From: Aquibium sp. ELW1220
GTDB lineage: Bacteria > Pseudomonadota > Alphaproteobacteria > Rhizobiales > Rhizobiaceae
Length of the DNA: 64,000 bases
NCBI RefSeq assembly: GCF_030398385.1
Contig: NZ_JAOAOQ010000001.1
Location: forward strand, 196,441-260,440
Reading direction: 5' to 3'
The position numbers and the translations under genes were made by a program. Positions 18,395 through 27,552 of this stretch are shown here, in pieces (position 1 is the first letter of the stretch; every line of letters starts with the position of its first letter). The notes under the pieces were generated by a model, which was not told the DNA's origin, did no database searches, and worked only from the letters and a program-made list of their open reading frames with translations.

Positions 18395-18836
18395 GGGTTC
18401 CCTCTACTTCGCCTTCTTCAACGAGATCGGCATCATCGCGCAGCTCAGCCGCGCCGCCTTCGAGGCGCGGCTTCCGGACGGCGTGACGCTGCCGCACTTC
18501 GCCGTCCTGAATCATCTGATCCGGGTCGCGGATGGCCGCACCCCGCTGGAACTGGCCCGGGCCTTCCAGGTGCCGAAGACCTCGATGACCAACACGCTGG
18601 CCGGCCTCGAAGCCCGCGGCCTGGTCGAGACGCGGCCCAACCCGAAGGACAAGCGCTCCAAGCGCGTCTGGCTGACGGAGGAAGGGCGCCGCTTCCGCGA
18701 CGAGGCGATCGACCTTCTGGTCCCCACCATGGAGGCGCTCGCCAAACGCTTCCCGCCTGCCGAGATCGGCGAACTCGTGCCGAAGCTTTCCGAAATCCGT
18801 TCCTACCTCGACGCGTCGCGAGACGACGCGGACTGA
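18387..18836 (+). CDS. MarR-family transcriptional regulator
   Basis: This 149-residue winged-helix protein has the MarR recognition region (ELARAFQVPKTSMTNTLAGLEARGLV) and the wing PNPKDKRSKRVWLTEEGRRF. The 8-base overlap with the nitroreductase suggests it senses a compound that the enzyme handles, or redox state. No conserved redox cysteine is evident. It converges on the amidase gene with only 4 bases between the stops. Confidence 0.88.
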   Translation: MDRGSLYFAFFNEIGIIAQLSRAAFEARLPDGVTLPHFAVLNHLIRVADGRTPLELARAFQVPKTSMTNTLAGLEARGLVETRPNPKDKRSKRVWLTEEGRRFRDEAIDLLVPTMEALAKRFPPAEIGELVPKLSEIRSYLDASRDDAD

Positions 18837-18840
18837 CGCG

Positions 18841-20340
18841 TCAGACCGGCCGGCGCAATGGCGCGCGGCGTGTGGTCCAGCCCGACAGCTTTTCCATCTG
18901 CGCGGCGAAAGATAAAAGCGTCTCCTCGTCGCCGGGCCGGCCCGCCGCCTGGATGCCGATCGGCAATCCCGCCGCTGTCAGGTGCACCGGCATGGCGATC
19001 GCCGGCTGGCCGGTCACGTTCTGGATCGCCGGCCAGTGTGTGAACCACAGGCTCTTGTCCATCAGTTGGCTGAAGATCGGGTCGAGCGACAGCAGGCGTG
19101 TCAGGCGCAGCCTGTCGAGGACGTTCTCCACGGTCTCGTCGACGCCTTTCGCGTCCATGCCGCCGACGGGAACCGGCGGATGCGCGATCACCGGCATCAG
19201 CACGGCGTCATAGGGCGCCGTATGGCCGATCAGGGCTCGCGAGGCCGCGTGCAGGCGCTCGAGACCCGCATAGAGTTCGCCCGCCGACATCACCTCGCCG
19301 AAGCGTGCGAGCACGCGGGTCGCACGCTCGACGTCGCGGAGGATCGGGCGGCCGTTGCGGACAGCTTCCAGCCGCATCAGGCCGGCGATGGAGGACGCCA
19401 CCGTCCGCGCAAAATCGCTCATGAAGGCGCGGTCGATCATCGGCAGGTCGATCTCGGTCACTGCGTGCCCGCCCTCCCGCGCCAGCGCCACCGCCGTGTC
19501 GAGCGCCTGCATCGTCTCGGCCGAGATTCCGAGCCCCAGCGGCGAGGCCCGGTAGACTCCGATCGTCAGCCGGCCCGGGTCCCGTGCGGCTGCCGCGGCG
19601 AAGGAGCCCTTCGGGCCTCGCGCCGCATAGGGCGCGGTGCCGTCGGGCCCGTGGGTCAGGTCGAGCAGCAGCGCGCTGTCCCGCACCGAGCGCGTGACGG
19701 CGTGTTCGACGACGAAGCCGAACCAGGTTTCCGAAAACAGCGGGCCGACCGGGGTTCGCCCGCGCGAAGTCTTGAGGCCGACCAGTCCGCAGCAGGCCGC
19801 CGGCACCCGGATCGAGCCGCCGCCGTCCGACGCATGCGCCATCGGAACCACGCCGGCCGCCACCAGCGCGGCTGCGCCGCCCGACGATCCGCCGGTGACG
19901 TGGTCGGTGTTCCAGGGATTGCGGGTGATGCCGAAGCGCGCCGATTCGGTCACCAGCCGCAGCCCGTATTCCGGCGTCGTGGACGTCGCGATCGGGATCA
20001 GGCCGGCGGCGATCTGGCGGTCGACCAGCGTCGAATTGGCATCCGGGACGAATACCGGCGCCCGGCTGCCCGAATGCATGGGCACGCCGGCGATTCCCAT
20101 CGCGAGGTCCTTGATCGCGAAAGGCACGCCCGCGAAGGGCAGCGACCGGTCGACGGTCCTGGCCGCCTGCCGTGCGCGGTCGAACAGCGTCTCGGCGATG
20201 GCGTTGATGTCGTGGCTCGTCGCCTGGGCGCGGCCGATTGCGGCGTCGACGAGTTCGGTCGGCGCGATCTCGCCCGAGCGCACCAGCGCCGCAAGCCCCG
20301 TCGCGTCGTTCTCCCACAGCACCGTCTCGAATTCGTCCAT
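18841..20340 (-). CDS. Amidase (amidase-signature family)
   Basis: This 499-residue enzyme has the amidase-signature triad: Lys in PFAIKDLAMG, the cis-Ser in SDGGGSIRVPAACCG, and the nucleophile Ser in VTGGSSGGAAAL. It hydrolyses a carboxamide to the acid and ammonia. It has no signal peptide. The context gives no substrate and no GatB/GatC genes are adjacent, so it is unlikely to be GatA. The start MDEFETVLW at 20340 is preceded by GGGGCGGT. Confidence 0.87.
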   Translation of the reverse strand: MDEFETVLWENDATGLAALVRSGEIAPTELVDAAIGRAQATSHDINAIAETLFDRARQAARTVDRSLPFAGVPFAIKDLAMGIAGVPMHSGSRAPVFVPDANSTLVDRQIAAGLIPIATSTTPEYGLRLVTESARFGITRNPWNTDHVTGGSSGGAAALVAAGVVPMAHASDGGGSIRVPAACCGLVGLKTSRGRTPVGPLFSETWFGFVVEHAVTRSVRDSALLLDLTHGPDGTAPYAARGPKGSFAAAAARDPGRLTIGVYRASPLGLGISAETMQALDTAVALAREGGHAVTEIDLPMIDRAFMSDFARTVASSIAGLMRLEAVRNGRPILRDVERATRVLARFGEVMSAGELYAGLERLHAASRALIGHTAPYDAVLMPVIAHPPVPVGGMDAKGVDETVENVLDRLRLTRLLSLDPIFSQLMDKSLWFTHWPAIQNVTGQPAIAMPVHLTAAGLPIGIQAAGRPGDEETLLSFAAQMEKLSGWTTRRAPLRRPV

Positions 20341-20406
20341 ACCGCCCCACCACTGCCCGTGGCGAAGGCTACCCGTGCCTGCGCACGGTGGCAATGCGGC
20401 GACCTG

Positions 20407-20565
20407 TCAGCCGAACAGATGCGACAGCAGGAAGGCGACCGGGAAGCCGGCCATGGCGGCGGCCGTGACCCGGACCGGCGGCCGCGCGAACCAGCCGAGG
20501 CCGGCCCCGAGCGGCAGCGAACTGCGGCCGAACCGACCCCGTCCGGGATCAATCGTGAAATCCAT
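20407..20565 (-). CDS. Small hypothetical membrane protein (52 aa)
   Basis: A 52-residue frame starts at an ATG preceded by AGGAAAG and ends in a hydrophobic segment (AAAMAGFPVAFLLSHLFG). It lies directly divergent from the ECF sigma gene and 66 bases upstream of the amidase on the same strand. I do not recognise it. The plausible ribosome binding site and single terminal helix favour a real small protein, but coding potential should be confirmed. Confidence 0.45.
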   Translation of the reverse strand: MDFTIDPGRGRFGRSSLPLGAGLGWFARPPVRVTAAAMAGFPVAFLLSHLFG

Positions 20566-20658
20566 GTGGGTCTTTCCTGCGTAACCTGCGTTATGACACT
20601 GGTGCCGAACGCTGCCGAACTGAACGCACTGACGTCCCGAAGGGCGAGGATGAGGGAC

Positions 20659-21198
20659 ATGACGCCGCACGATATCACCAAGCTCATCGTCCGCACGTCC
20701 ATGAAGGACCGCGGCGCATTCGACCTGCTCTATCGCCAGACCAGCGCGAAACTTTTCGGCGTCTGCCTGCGTATCCTTCGCGATCGGGCCGAGGCGGAAG
20801 AGGCGCTGCAGGAAGTGTACGTCAAGATATGGACCAAGGCCGACCGGTTCGCCGTCTCGGATCTCAGCCCGATTTCCTGGCTGGTCGCCATCGCGCGCAA
20901 TCATGCCATCGACCGCATCCGCTCCCGCAAGGTGGCGGCGGCCGATCTCGACGAGGCGGCCGACGTCGTCGACCCCCGTCCGGGGCCTGAGGCGCTGGCT
21001 CTTGCGGGAAGCGAGCGCGTGCGTATCTTCCAGTGCATGGAGACGCTTGAAAAAGACCGCGCCGACGCGGTGCGCGGTGCCTACCTGACCGGCGAATCCT
21101 ATGCCGAACTCGCGGAACGCTTTGGCGTGCCGCTCAACACGATGCGAACCTGGCTGCGGCGCAGCCTGTTGAAACTGAGAGATTGCCTCGAAGCATGA
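20659..21198 (+). CDS. ECF-family sigma factor (RskA-partnered)
   Basis: This 179-residue protein has sigma region 2 (FDLLYRQTSAKLFGVCLRIL, EAEEALQEVYVKIW, WLVAIARNHAIDRIRSR) and region 4 (GESYAELAERFGVPLNTMRTWLRRSLLKLRDCL). It is co-translated with an RskA-type anti-sigma factor (ATGA overlap). ATG codons at 20593 and 20650 are in frame, but the family starts near MTPHDI at 20659, with GAGG about 9 bases upstream. It should control the adjacent envelope genes and probably itself; I could not identify its promoter consensus. Confidence 0.9.
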   Translation: MTPHDITKLIVRTSMKDRGAFDLLYRQTSAKLFGVCLRILRDRAEAEEALQEVYVKIWTKADRFAVSDLSPISWLVAIARNHAIDRIRSRKVAAADLDEAADVVDPRPGPEALALAGSERVRIFQCMETLEKDRADAVRGAYLTGESYAELAERFGVPLNTMRTWLRRSLLKLRDCLEA

Positions 21199-21923
21199 CG
21201 CGGAGCGGGGAGTTCGGAGAGGACGGCGGCGGCGACGACATTCTCGCCGCCGAATATGTCGTGGGCGCCCTGTCCGTCGAGGAGCGCCGTGAGGTCGCGG
21301 CTCGCATCGAGCGCGATCCCGTTTTCGCGCGCCTCATCGAACGCTGGGAGGTCAACCTCTCGCCCATCCAGGACGGCTTCGCACCCGTCGAGCCGCCGGC
21401 TTCCGTGAAGCGCGCCCTCGACGAAAGGCTGTTTGCCGCAACTGCTGCTGCGGCTGCCGCCAGCTCTTCTCGCGGCGGTTTCTGGAACAGCCTCGCCGTC
21501 TGGCGCAGCCTCGCCGCCGCAGCCGTGCTCGCCGTCGCCGTTCTCGCGGCGCGGCCCTATCTCGTCGAGACGCCGCAGCCGCAGGCCAGCCGTCTCGTCG
21601 CGTCGCTGGCACCGCGCGAAAGCGACGTGCACTACTTCGTCGTCTACGACGCCCGCACCGCCGACATCGGTCTCTCGCATGTCACCGGCGAGCGCCAGGG
21701 CGGCCGCGACTTCGAACTCTGGGTCATCGAGAATGGCCAATCCCCCGCATCGCTCGGCATCATTCCCGCCGGCTCCACGGTCCACTTGGCGGTCGACCAG
21801 GCCCTGCGCGAGAAGATCGGGCAGGGCGCCGTCTTCGCCATCAGCCTCGAGCCGCAGGGCGGTTCGCCCACCGGCCAGCCGACCGGTCCCGTCGTCGCCG
21901 CCGGCGACCTGCGCGACATTTGA
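21195..21923 (+). CDS. RskA-type anti-sigma factor
   Basis: This 242-residue protein has an N-terminal zinc-less anti-sigma segment (ILAAEYVVGALSVEERREVAARI), a single transmembrane helix at about residues 98-116 (SLAAAAVLAVAVLAARPYL), and a periplasmic RskA domain (FELWVIENGQSPASLGIIPAG). It holds the ECF sigma at the membrane and releases it when the periplasmic domain is cut or changed. The ATG overlaps the sigma stop codon, giving the expected stoichiometric coupling. Confidence 0.9.
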   Translation: MTRSGEFGEDGGGDDILAAEYVVGALSVEERREVAARIERDPVFARLIERWEVNLSPIQDGFAPVEPPASVKRALDERLFAATAAAAAASSSRGGFWNSLAVWRSLAAAAVLAVAVLAARPYLVETPQPQASRLVASLAPRESDVHYFVVYDARTADIGLSHVTGERQGGRDFELWVIENGQSPASLGIIPAGSTVHLAVDQALREKIGQGAVFAISLEPQGGSPTGQPTGPVVAAGDLRDI

Positions 21924-22059
21924 CGGCGCCGCGGTTTCCGTTCACGCCGTCCTGACGTTTTCGTGATTGTCGTCGCCTGAAACTTACCCCTCCGAGACCT
22001 CGTGTCTTCCCATGCCCCGCCGAAAACGGGGACGATATTCAACAGGGAGACTGAAGCTC

Positions 22060-22611
22060 ATGCGTATTCTCACCGCTACCCTTCTCGCCGGCACCGTCGC
22101 GTTCTCCGCGGCTGCCTTCGCACAGGACAATCCGATGGTCGGCGGCGCCGCCATGTACGCCGACAAGAACATCGTCGAGAACGCCGTGAACTCGGCCGAC
22201 CACACCACGCTGGTCGCAGCCGTTCAGGCGGCGGGCCTCGTCGAGACGCTGTCGGGTCCCGGCCCGTTCACCGTCTTTGCGCCGACCAACGATGCCTTCG
22301 CCGCGCTGCCGGCCGGCACCGTCGAGACGCTGCTGAAGCCTGAGAACAAGGATCAGCTCACGAAGATCCTGACCTGCCACGTGGTCGGCGCCGAAGTGAT
22401 GGCTGCGGCCGTCGTCGAGATGATCAACGCCGGCGGCGGCACGGCCAACGTCGACACGCTCGGCGGCTGCACGCTGCAGGCCAAGCTGGATGGCGACAAG
22501 GTCACGCTGACCGATCCGTCGGGTGGCGTCGCCACGGTGACGATCGCCAACGTCGACCAGTCGAACGGCGTCATCCACGTCATCGACAAGGTCCTTCTGC
22601 CGGCCTCCTGA
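22060..22611 (+). CDS. Secreted fasciclin (FAS1) domain protein
   Basis: This 183-residue protein has a Sec signal peptide (MRILTATLLAGTVAFSAAAFA) and one FAS1 domain (FTVFAPTNDAFAALPAGTVETLL; late NGVIHVIDKVLLP). FAS1 domains mediate adhesion or ligand binding. Two cysteines (in LTCHV and GGCTL) may form a disulfide. In Mycobacterium the SigK/RskA pair directs the FAS1 proteins MPT70/MPT83; the same neighbour set here suggests regulation by the adjacent ECF sigma. A hairpin at 22665-22692 ends the unit. Confidence 0.9.
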   Translation: MRILTATLLAGTVAFSAAAFAQDNPMVGGAAMYADKNIVENAVNSADHTTLVAAVQAAGLVETLSGPGPFTVFAPTNDAFAALPAGTVETLLKPENKDQLTKILTCHVVGAEVMAAAVVEMINAGGGTANVDTLGGCTLQAKLDGDKVTLTDPSGGVATVTIANVDQSNGVIHVIDKVLLPAS

Positions 22612-22664
22612 TCGGCGCTCGCCCGAGCCGCGTCCCTCCGGCTCCATGAGCCGGGCGGGCGTCA

Positions 22665-22692
22665 CATCCCGCGCCCTCACCGGCGCGGGATG
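22665..22692 (+). terminator. Strong hairpin terminator after the fasciclin gene
   Basis: CATCCCGCGCC and GGCGCGGGATG form a perfect 11-bp stem with a 6-base loop, followed by a short T-containing stretch (TTGCGTTT). It lies 54 bases after the fasciclin stop and separates that gene from msrB. Confidence 0.7.
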
Positions 22693-22794
22693 TTGCGTTT
22701 CGGGGTTGGCCGTCGCGCCATCGTCGGCCTCAAGCTGAGTTGATTTTGCCGTGACCATCGAAACTCCTACATCCTGAGACAGAGGAGAAACGCC

Positions 22795-23310
22795 ATGAAA
22801 CGCAGAACCTTTCTCGCGACCACCGCGGCAGCCGCCGCAGTCACCGTTGGAGGAGTATCGCAGATGCGCATGTTCGGTTTCGGATTCGATGCCAGGGCGA
22901 GCGACGAGGGCAATTTCGAAGTGACCCGCACCGAAGCGGAGTGGCGCGCCACGCTGTCGCCGCAGCAATATGCCGTGCTGCGCGAGGAGGCCACCGAGCG
23001 GGCCTTCACCAGCCCGCTCAACCAGGAAAAGCGCAAGGGCATCTTCCATTGCGCCGGCTGCGACCTGCCCGCCTATTCTTCCGAGACCAAGTTCGAATCC
23101 GGCACCGGCTGGCCGAGCTTCTGGGACTCGCTTCCCGACGCCATCGGCACCAAGAGCGACCGGTCCTTCTTCATGGTCCGCACCGAGGTGCACTGCCGCC
23201 GCTGCGGCGGTCATTTCGGACACATCTTCGACGACGGCCCGGCACCCACCGGCAAGCGCCACTGCCTCAACGGCGTCGCGCTCGCCTTCAAGCCGGCCGC
23301 AGCGGCCTGA
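22795..23310 (+). CDS. msrB: Tat-exported peptide-methionine (R)-S-oxide reductase
   Basis: MsrB reduces methionine R-sulfoxide in proteins. This 171-residue version has an N-terminal twin-arginine signal (MKRRTFLATTAAAAAV), so it acts in the periplasm. Visible family features are zinc-binding C-x2-C pairs (CAGC, CRRC), GTGWPSFW, GGHFGHIFDDG and the catalytic Cys in GKRHCLNGVAL. The ATG follows AGAGGAG. Its place beside the ECF/RskA/fasciclin genes fits envelope oxidative-damage repair. The periplasmic electron donor is not encoded here. Confidence 0.93.
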   Translation: MKRRTFLATTAAAAAVTVGGVSQMRMFGFGFDARASDEGNFEVTRTEAEWRATLSPQQYAVLREEATERAFTSPLNQEKRKGIFHCAGCDLPAYSSETKFESGTGWPSFWDSLPDAIGTKSDRSFFMVRTEVHCRRCGGHFGHIFDDGPAPTGKRHCLNGVALAFKPAAAA

Positions 23311-23316
23311 TCGACC

Positions 23317-23345
23317 GATGCTGCCGGAACGCGTCCGGCGGCATC
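23317..23345. terminator. Bidirectional hairpin between msrB and the PepSY gene
   Basis: GATGCTGCCGGA and TCCGGCGGCATC form a 12-bp stem with one G-T pair and a 5-base loop. It sits between two convergent genes, so it can serve both. No T-run is present. Confidence 0.6.
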
Positions 23346-23367
23346 GCTCACGAGAGCTTGGCTGCGA

Positions 23368-23703
23368 TCAGTCGTCGTAGCCGTCGTCGTCATCGCTTCC
23401 ATCGTCATCGCGGTTGCGGTTGCGGACCTGCACCACATCGCCGGTCGACGGATGCATCTTCAGCTTCACCCAGCCGCCGTCCTGCGCCGTGCCCTTGATC
23501 TCGTAGCAGCCATCGTCGCGTTCGATCTCGAACACCGTGTAGCCCGCGGCTTGGGCCTTTTCGTTGACATCGGCGATGCTCATCCAGCCGGTGTTGCCGG
23601 ACCGGCAGCGATTGTCGTCCCGGTCGTCGCCAGCGAGAGCCGGACCCGTGCCGGCAAGGGCGAGGAAGGCGATGGCGGCGAGAGACGTTCTTGTTCCAGA
23701 CAT
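23368..23703 (-). CDS. Secreted PepSY-domain protein
   Basis: This 111-residue protein has a signal peptide (TSLAAIAFLALAGTGPALA) and a PepSY-like core (SIADVNEKAQAAGYTVFEIERDDGCYEIKG, then WVKLKMHPSTGDVVQV), ending in an Asp-rich tail. Single PepSY domains in the periplasm are often made next to PhoPQ-like systems, which is the case here: it diverges from another PepSY gene followed by a response regulator and kinase. The acidic tail hints at metal binding. Confidence 0.8.
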   Translation of the reverse strand: MSGTRTSLAAIAFLALAGTGPALAGDDRDDNRCRSGNTGWMSIADVNEKAQAAGYTVFEIERDDGCYEIKGTAQDGGWVKLKMHPSTGDVVQVRNRNRDDDGSDDDDGYDD

Positions 23704-23831
23704 GATGGTTCCCTTTCCATTTCCGGCGACCCCGTGCCGCCGTCTGCCCCTCCCTTTTCCCAAAGCCGGCATGACGGATGACTGAGCGCGGCTGTCAGCG
23801 TTTTGTCATCCGCCATGCTACAAGACGGGGC

Positions 23832-24146
23832 ATGCCCTGCGCGCGCGCCATCGCCTCCGTTCTCCTGCTGCTGCTGGTTCTGCCGGGGCCGGCCTTCGCC
23901 GACGACGACCGCGACGATGCCGAACGCGCCTCGCGCGGCGCGCGCTCCGGCGAGTTTCTCCCCTTCGCCCGGCTGGCGCAGGTCGCGCTGGACCGCTACC
24001 CGGGCAGGATCGTGGAGGCGGAACTCGACGAGGACGACGGCCGCATCCTCTACGAGATCAAGATTCTGCGGTCGAACGGCCGTGTCCTCGAAGTGGAGAT
24101 CGACGCCCGCACCGGCCGCATTCTCGACGTCGACGAGGACGACTGA
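23832..24146 (+). CDS. Secreted PepSY-domain protein, first gene of a two-component operon
   Basis: This 104-residue protein has a signal peptide (AIASVLLLLLVLPGPAFA) and a PepSY repeat (LDRYPGRIVEAELDEDDGRILYEIKIL, then LEVEIDARTGRILDVDEDD). An upstream ATG at 23778 is possible but would place 18 extra residues before the signal, so I prefer 23832. Its stop overlaps the response-regulator ATG by one base. It probably serves as a periplasmic accessory or output of the kinase. Confidence 0.8.
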   Translation: MPCARAIASVLLLLLVLPGPAFADDDRDDAERASRGARSGEFLPFARLAQVALDRYPGRIVEAELDEDDGRILYEIKILRSNGRVLEVEIDARTGRILDVDEDD

Positions 24147-24805
24147 TGCGCATCCTGCTGGTCGAGGACGATCGCCGTATCCGACTGGACGTCGAGCACG
24201 CACTCGCCGCGGCCGGCTATGTCGTCGAAGCGGTGTCCGATGGCGAGGAAGCATGGTTTCGCGGCTCCACCGAGAACTACGCCGCCATCGTGCTCGACCT
24301 CGGCCTGCCCGGCCTCGACGGCATGAGCCTGCTCAAGCGCTGGCGGGCGGAGGGTCGCGACTTTCCTGTTCTGATCCTGACGGCGCGCGGCACGTGGCGC
24401 GAGCGGGTCGAAGGCATCGACGCCGGTGCCGACGACTATCTGCCGAAGCCCTTCGCGATGGAGGAACTGCTGGCCCGGCTGCGCGCCGTGCTGCGCCGCC
24501 GCGGCGGCCACGCGGCGGCCGAGATCGCCATCGGCGACATGGTCCTTGATCCGCGCCAGATGCGGGTCACCCGCAGCGGCACCGCGCTTTCGCTGTCGCC
24601 TCAGGAATACCGCCTCGTCTCCTACCTGATGCACAATGCCGGCCGTGTGGTGTCGCAGCAGGAACTGGCCGAGCATCTCCAGGCGGAGCACTACGAACGC
24701 GAATCCAACGCCGTGGAGGTGCTGGTCGGCCGTGTCAGGCGAAAGCTCGGCGGCGACTTCATCGAGACGCGGCGCGGCTTCGGCTACCTGGTCGGCGGCG
24801 CCTGA
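24146..24805 (+). CDS. OmpR/PhoP-type response regulator
   Basis: The 219-residue protein has a receiver domain (acidic pocket VEDD, phospho-acceptor Asp in IVLDLGLPG near residue 51, Lys in DDYLPKPF) and an OmpR winged helix (LSPQEYRLVSYLMHNAGRVV, VEVLVGRVRRKLG, IETRRGFGYLV). It resembles PhoP and its neighbour resembles PhoQ. It is translated with the PepSY gene before it and the kinase after it. Confidence 0.93.
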   Translation: MRILLVEDDRRIRLDVEHALAAAGYVVEAVSDGEEAWFRGSTENYAAIVLDLGLPGLDGMSLLKRWRAEGRDFPVLILTARGTWRERVEGIDAGADDYLPKPFAMEELLARLRAVLRRRGGHAAAEIAIGDMVLDPRQMRVTRSGTALSLSPQEYRLVSYLMHNAGRVVSQQELAEHLQAEHYERESNAVEVLVGRVRRKLGGDFIETRRGFGYLVGGA

Positions 24806-24806
24806 C

Positions 24807-26174
24807 GTGAAGCCGCGCTCGATCCGGCTCAGGCTGCTGCTGCTCGCCGTCATGGGCGTGCTTCTGGCGCTGGCGATCGCCGGCGCCGGCCTCGTCACCC
24901 TGTTCGGCCGCCACGTCGAGCGCCGGGCCGCGCAGGAACTCGACAACACGATCGCCGTGCTCGCCGGCAACATCGCATTTTCTGCGAATGGCGATCTCGG
25001 TATCGCGCGCGAGCCTTCGGATCCGGCCTATCGCACGCCGCTGTCGGGGCGCTACTGGCAGGTGGCACAGCCGGGAGAGCCGCCGGCTGCACGGTCCGTC
25101 TCGCTCTGGGACGCGGCGCTGGATGTCGCGCTCCGCCCGGTCGAACCGGGCCGGTCGACCACCGCGCGCTCGGTCGCGCCGGACGGCCAGCCGCTGCTCC
25201 TGCGCGAGACCACCGTGATCGTCGACGACGGCGGTCGAGACCGGCAGGTGCGCATCGCCGTCGCCATCGCTACGGCGGAACTCGACGACCTGAAGCGCGG
25301 CTTTGCGCTCGACCTGCTGCCGGCGCTGGCGGTCTTCGGCCTCGTCATCCTCGCCGGCGCCTGGCTCCAGGTCCAGGCAGGCCTCGCCCCGCTGGCCGGC
25401 GTGCGCGGCGGATTGCGCCGCATCCGCTCCGGCGAGGCGCCGCTCCTGCCGGACGGCGCGCCCGTCGAGATCGCGCCGCTGGTCGCCGAGATCAACGGCC
25501 TCCTGGGCGAGCGCGCGCGCGAGACGGAAAAGGCGCGCAACCGCGCGGCCGACCTGGCGCATGGCATGAAGACGCCGCTGACCGCGCTTGCCGGCGATGC
25601 CGAAAGGCTGCGTGCCCGTGGGCAGGCCGACCTCGCCGACAGCGTCGCGGCCACCGCGGCAGCCATGCGCCGGGTCATCGAGCGCGAGCTGGCCCGCGCC
25701 CGCATCCGGCCGGACAGTTCGGCGGGTACGCCCGTTCGCCCGGTGGCGGAGGCGATCGTCCGCACCTTGCGGCTTACCCCGTCCGGTGAAGCGCTCCGCT
25801 TCGAGATCGACGTGCCGGCAGACCTGCGCACCGCAGCCGACGACCACGACATCCACGACCTCCTCGGCAATCTGATGGAGAACGCCGCCCGCGCCGCCAG
25901 CGCGACGGTCCGGCTCGCGGCGACGCGCCAGGGCGCGGCGCTTCTGGTCGAGGTTTCGGATGACGGGGAGGGCGCCGATCCGGCGACCATGCAGCGACTG
26001 ATCGCGCGCGGAGCGCGGCTCGACGAGCGCGGCGGCGCCGGCCTCGGCCTCGCCATCGTGTCGGAGATCCTGTCAGCCTACGGATCGGAGCTTGAATTTT
26101 CGCAAGCGCCGCAGGCCGGGCTCTGCGTTCGCTTCCGCCTTCCCGCTGCGGGCCCCGGCGTCAGCGGTCCGTGA
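24807..26174 (+). CDS. PhoQ-like sensor histidine kinase
   Basis: This 455-residue kinase has an N-terminal helix (about 9-30), a periplasmic region of about 135 residues, and a second helix (about 170-190). A HAMP-like linker, the H-box [17 protein letters not shown], the N-box [13 protein letters not shown] and the G-box [13 protein letters not shown] follow. I use the GTG at 24807, one base after the response-regulator stop. Its 3' end overlaps the convergent engB stop by 14 bases. The periplasmic domain is not acidic enough to say that Mg2+ is the signal. Confidence 0.9.
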   Translation: MKPRSIRLRLLLLAVMGVLLALAIAGAGLVTLFGRHVERRAAQELDNTIAVLAGNIAFSANGDLGIAREPSDPAYRTPLSGRYWQVAQPGEPPAARSVSLWDAALDVALRPVEPGRSTTARSVAPDGQPLLLRETTVIVDDGGRDRQVRIAVAIATAELDDLKRGFALDLLPALAVFGLVILAGAWLQVQAGLAPLAGVRGGLRRIRSGEAPLLPDGAPVEIAPLVAEINGLLGERARETEKARNRAADLAHGMKTPLTALAGDAERLRARGQADLADSVAATAAAMRRVIERELARARIRPDSSAGTPVRPVAEAIVRTLRLTPSGEALRFEIDVPADLRTAADDHDIHDLLGNLMENAARAASATVRLAATRQGAALLVEVSDDGEGADPATMQRLIARGARLDERGGAGLGLAIVSEILSAYGSELEFSQAPQAGLCVRFRLPAAGPGVSGP

Positions 26175-26823
26175 CGGCGCGGATGATGGCGGCGCGCAGG
26201 TCCTCGAGCCCCGCGCTCTTCTCCGACGAGGTGGCGATCACCTCGGGATAGGCGGCCGGCCGCTTGCGGATCTTTTCCAGCGTCTCGCCGATCAGCTTCA
26301 CCACCGCCGGCGGCTTGATCTTGTCGGCCTTGGTCAGCACGATCTGGTAGGACACGGCGGCCTTGTCGAGCAGCCCCATCACCTTGTCGTCGATCGCCTT
26401 CACGCCATGCCGCGCGTCGATCAGCAGGTAGACGCGCTTCAGCGTCACCCGGCCGCGCAGATAGTCGAAGACGAGGGTCGTCCAGGCGTCGACCAGTTCC
26501 TTCGGCGCCTGTGCATACCCGTAGCCCGGCATGTCCACCAGCGCCATCGGCGGCAGGTCGCCCGCCGCGCCCGAATACCCGTCCGGCACGAAATAGTTGA
26601 GCTCCTGCGTGCGGCCCGGCGTGTTCGACGTGCGCGCGAGGCCCTTCTGCCCCACCAGCGCATTGATCAGCGACGACTTGCCGACGTTCGAGCGGCCGGC
26701 GAAGGCGATCTCGGGCGGGCCTTCCGGCGGCAGGAACTGCATCGACGGCACGCCGCGGATGAAGACCCAGGGCTTGGCAAAGAGGGCCGTCTCGAGCGGC
26801 GTCGGCGCTGTTGGCATGGTCAT
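26161..26823 (-). CDS. engB: Ribosome-assembly GTPase EngB/YihA
   Basis: EngB is an essential GTPase for 50S assembly. The 220-residue protein has G1 [14 protein letters not shown]2/G3 [12 protein letters not shown] and [14 protein letters not shown], and G4 VLTKADKI. An AAAGGGA ribosome binding site precedes MTMPTAPTP at 26823. In rhizobia it sits between yidC and argB; here an acetyltransferase gene intervenes on the yidC side and a long insertion on the argB side. Confidence 0.95.
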   Translation of the reverse strand: MTMPTAPTPLETALFAKPWVFIRGVPSMQFLPPEGPPEIAFAGRSNVGKSSLINALVGQKGLARTSNTPGRTQELNYFVPDGYSGAAGDLPPMALVDMPGYGYAQAPKELVDAWTTLVFDYLRGRVTLKRVYLLIDARHGVKAIDDKVMGLLDKAAVSYQIVLTKADKIKPPAVVKLIGETLEKIRKRPAAYPEVIATSSEKSAGLEDLRAAIIRAVTDR

Positions 26824-26890
26824 GCAAATCCCTTTCCGGGCATTCAGGGGTTGCGTAGTCCGCCACCGTGACGGATGCAACAGGCGTTGA

Positions 26891-27544
26891 TCAGACCGTG
26901 CGGGCGGCGGCTTCCAGTCGGTCGATATCGGCCCCCCTGATCGCGTCGAGATGCCGTGAGAGGCGCTCCACCGGCCAGTTCCACCAGGCGACGGCGAGAA
27001 GCCGCCCGATGGTGTCGTCATCGAACCGCATCCGGACGACCCGCGCCGGATTGCCGGCAACGACCGCATAGGGCGGCACATCGGCGCTGACCACGGACTT
27101 CGCCGCCACGATGGCGCCGTCGCCGATCGTCACGCCCGGCAGGATCGTCGAGTCCATGCCGATCCACACGTCGTTGCCGACGGTCGTGTCGCCCCGCATC
27201 TCGTCCTGCCAGGTCTTTGGATCGAAGCCGTGCTCCCAGCCATCGCCGAAGATGTTGAACGGGTAGGTCGAGAAGCCGCCCGTCGGATGGTTGGCCCCGT
27301 TCATGATGAAGGTGACCCCGCAGGCCAGCGCGCAGAAGCGGCCGATGACCAGCCTGTCTCCGACGAAGTCGTAGTGATGGAGCACGCACTTCCTGACGAA
27401 ATGCTCGGGTCCGTCGGGGTCGTCGTAATAGGTGTAGTCGCCGATCTCGATGTTGGGCCGCGTGACCAGCGGCTTCAGGAAACCGACGCGCGGAAAGCCC
27501 TGCATCGGATGGGGGTCGAGCGGGTCGGGTCCGTGCATGGTCAT
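26891..27544 (-). CDS. Vat/CatB-type xenobiotic O-acetyltransferase
   Basis: This 217-residue left-handed beta-helix acetyltransferase matches the Vat/CatB group in length and motifs: [11 protein letters not shown], the catalytic His in [38 protein letters not shown] and [18 protein letters not shown]. Family members acetylate streptogramin A or chloramphenicol, but chromosomal copies often have unknown substrates. I would not infer resistance from sequence alone. It lies between engB and yidC, which are usually adjacent, beside a repeat element at 27553-27778. Confidence 0.85.
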   Translation of the reverse strand: MTMHGPDPLDPHPMQGFPRVGFLKPLVTRPNIEIGDYTYYDDPDGPEHFVRKCVLHHYDFVGDRLVIGRFCALACGVTFIMNGANHPTGGFSTYPFNIFGDGWEHGFDPKTWQDEMRGDTTVGNDVWIGMDSTILPGVTIGDGAIVAAKSVVSADVPPYAVVAGNPARVVRMRFDDDTIGRLLAVAWWNWPVERLSRHLDAIRGADIDRLEAAARTV

Positions 27545-27552
27545 CGGTAGTG

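Noticed and set aside
21924-22794. A shared ECF promoter motif (GAAACT) upstream of fasciclin and msrB
   Set aside because: The common word is short, the flanks do not align at fixed spacing, and it is not visible before the sigma gene itself.
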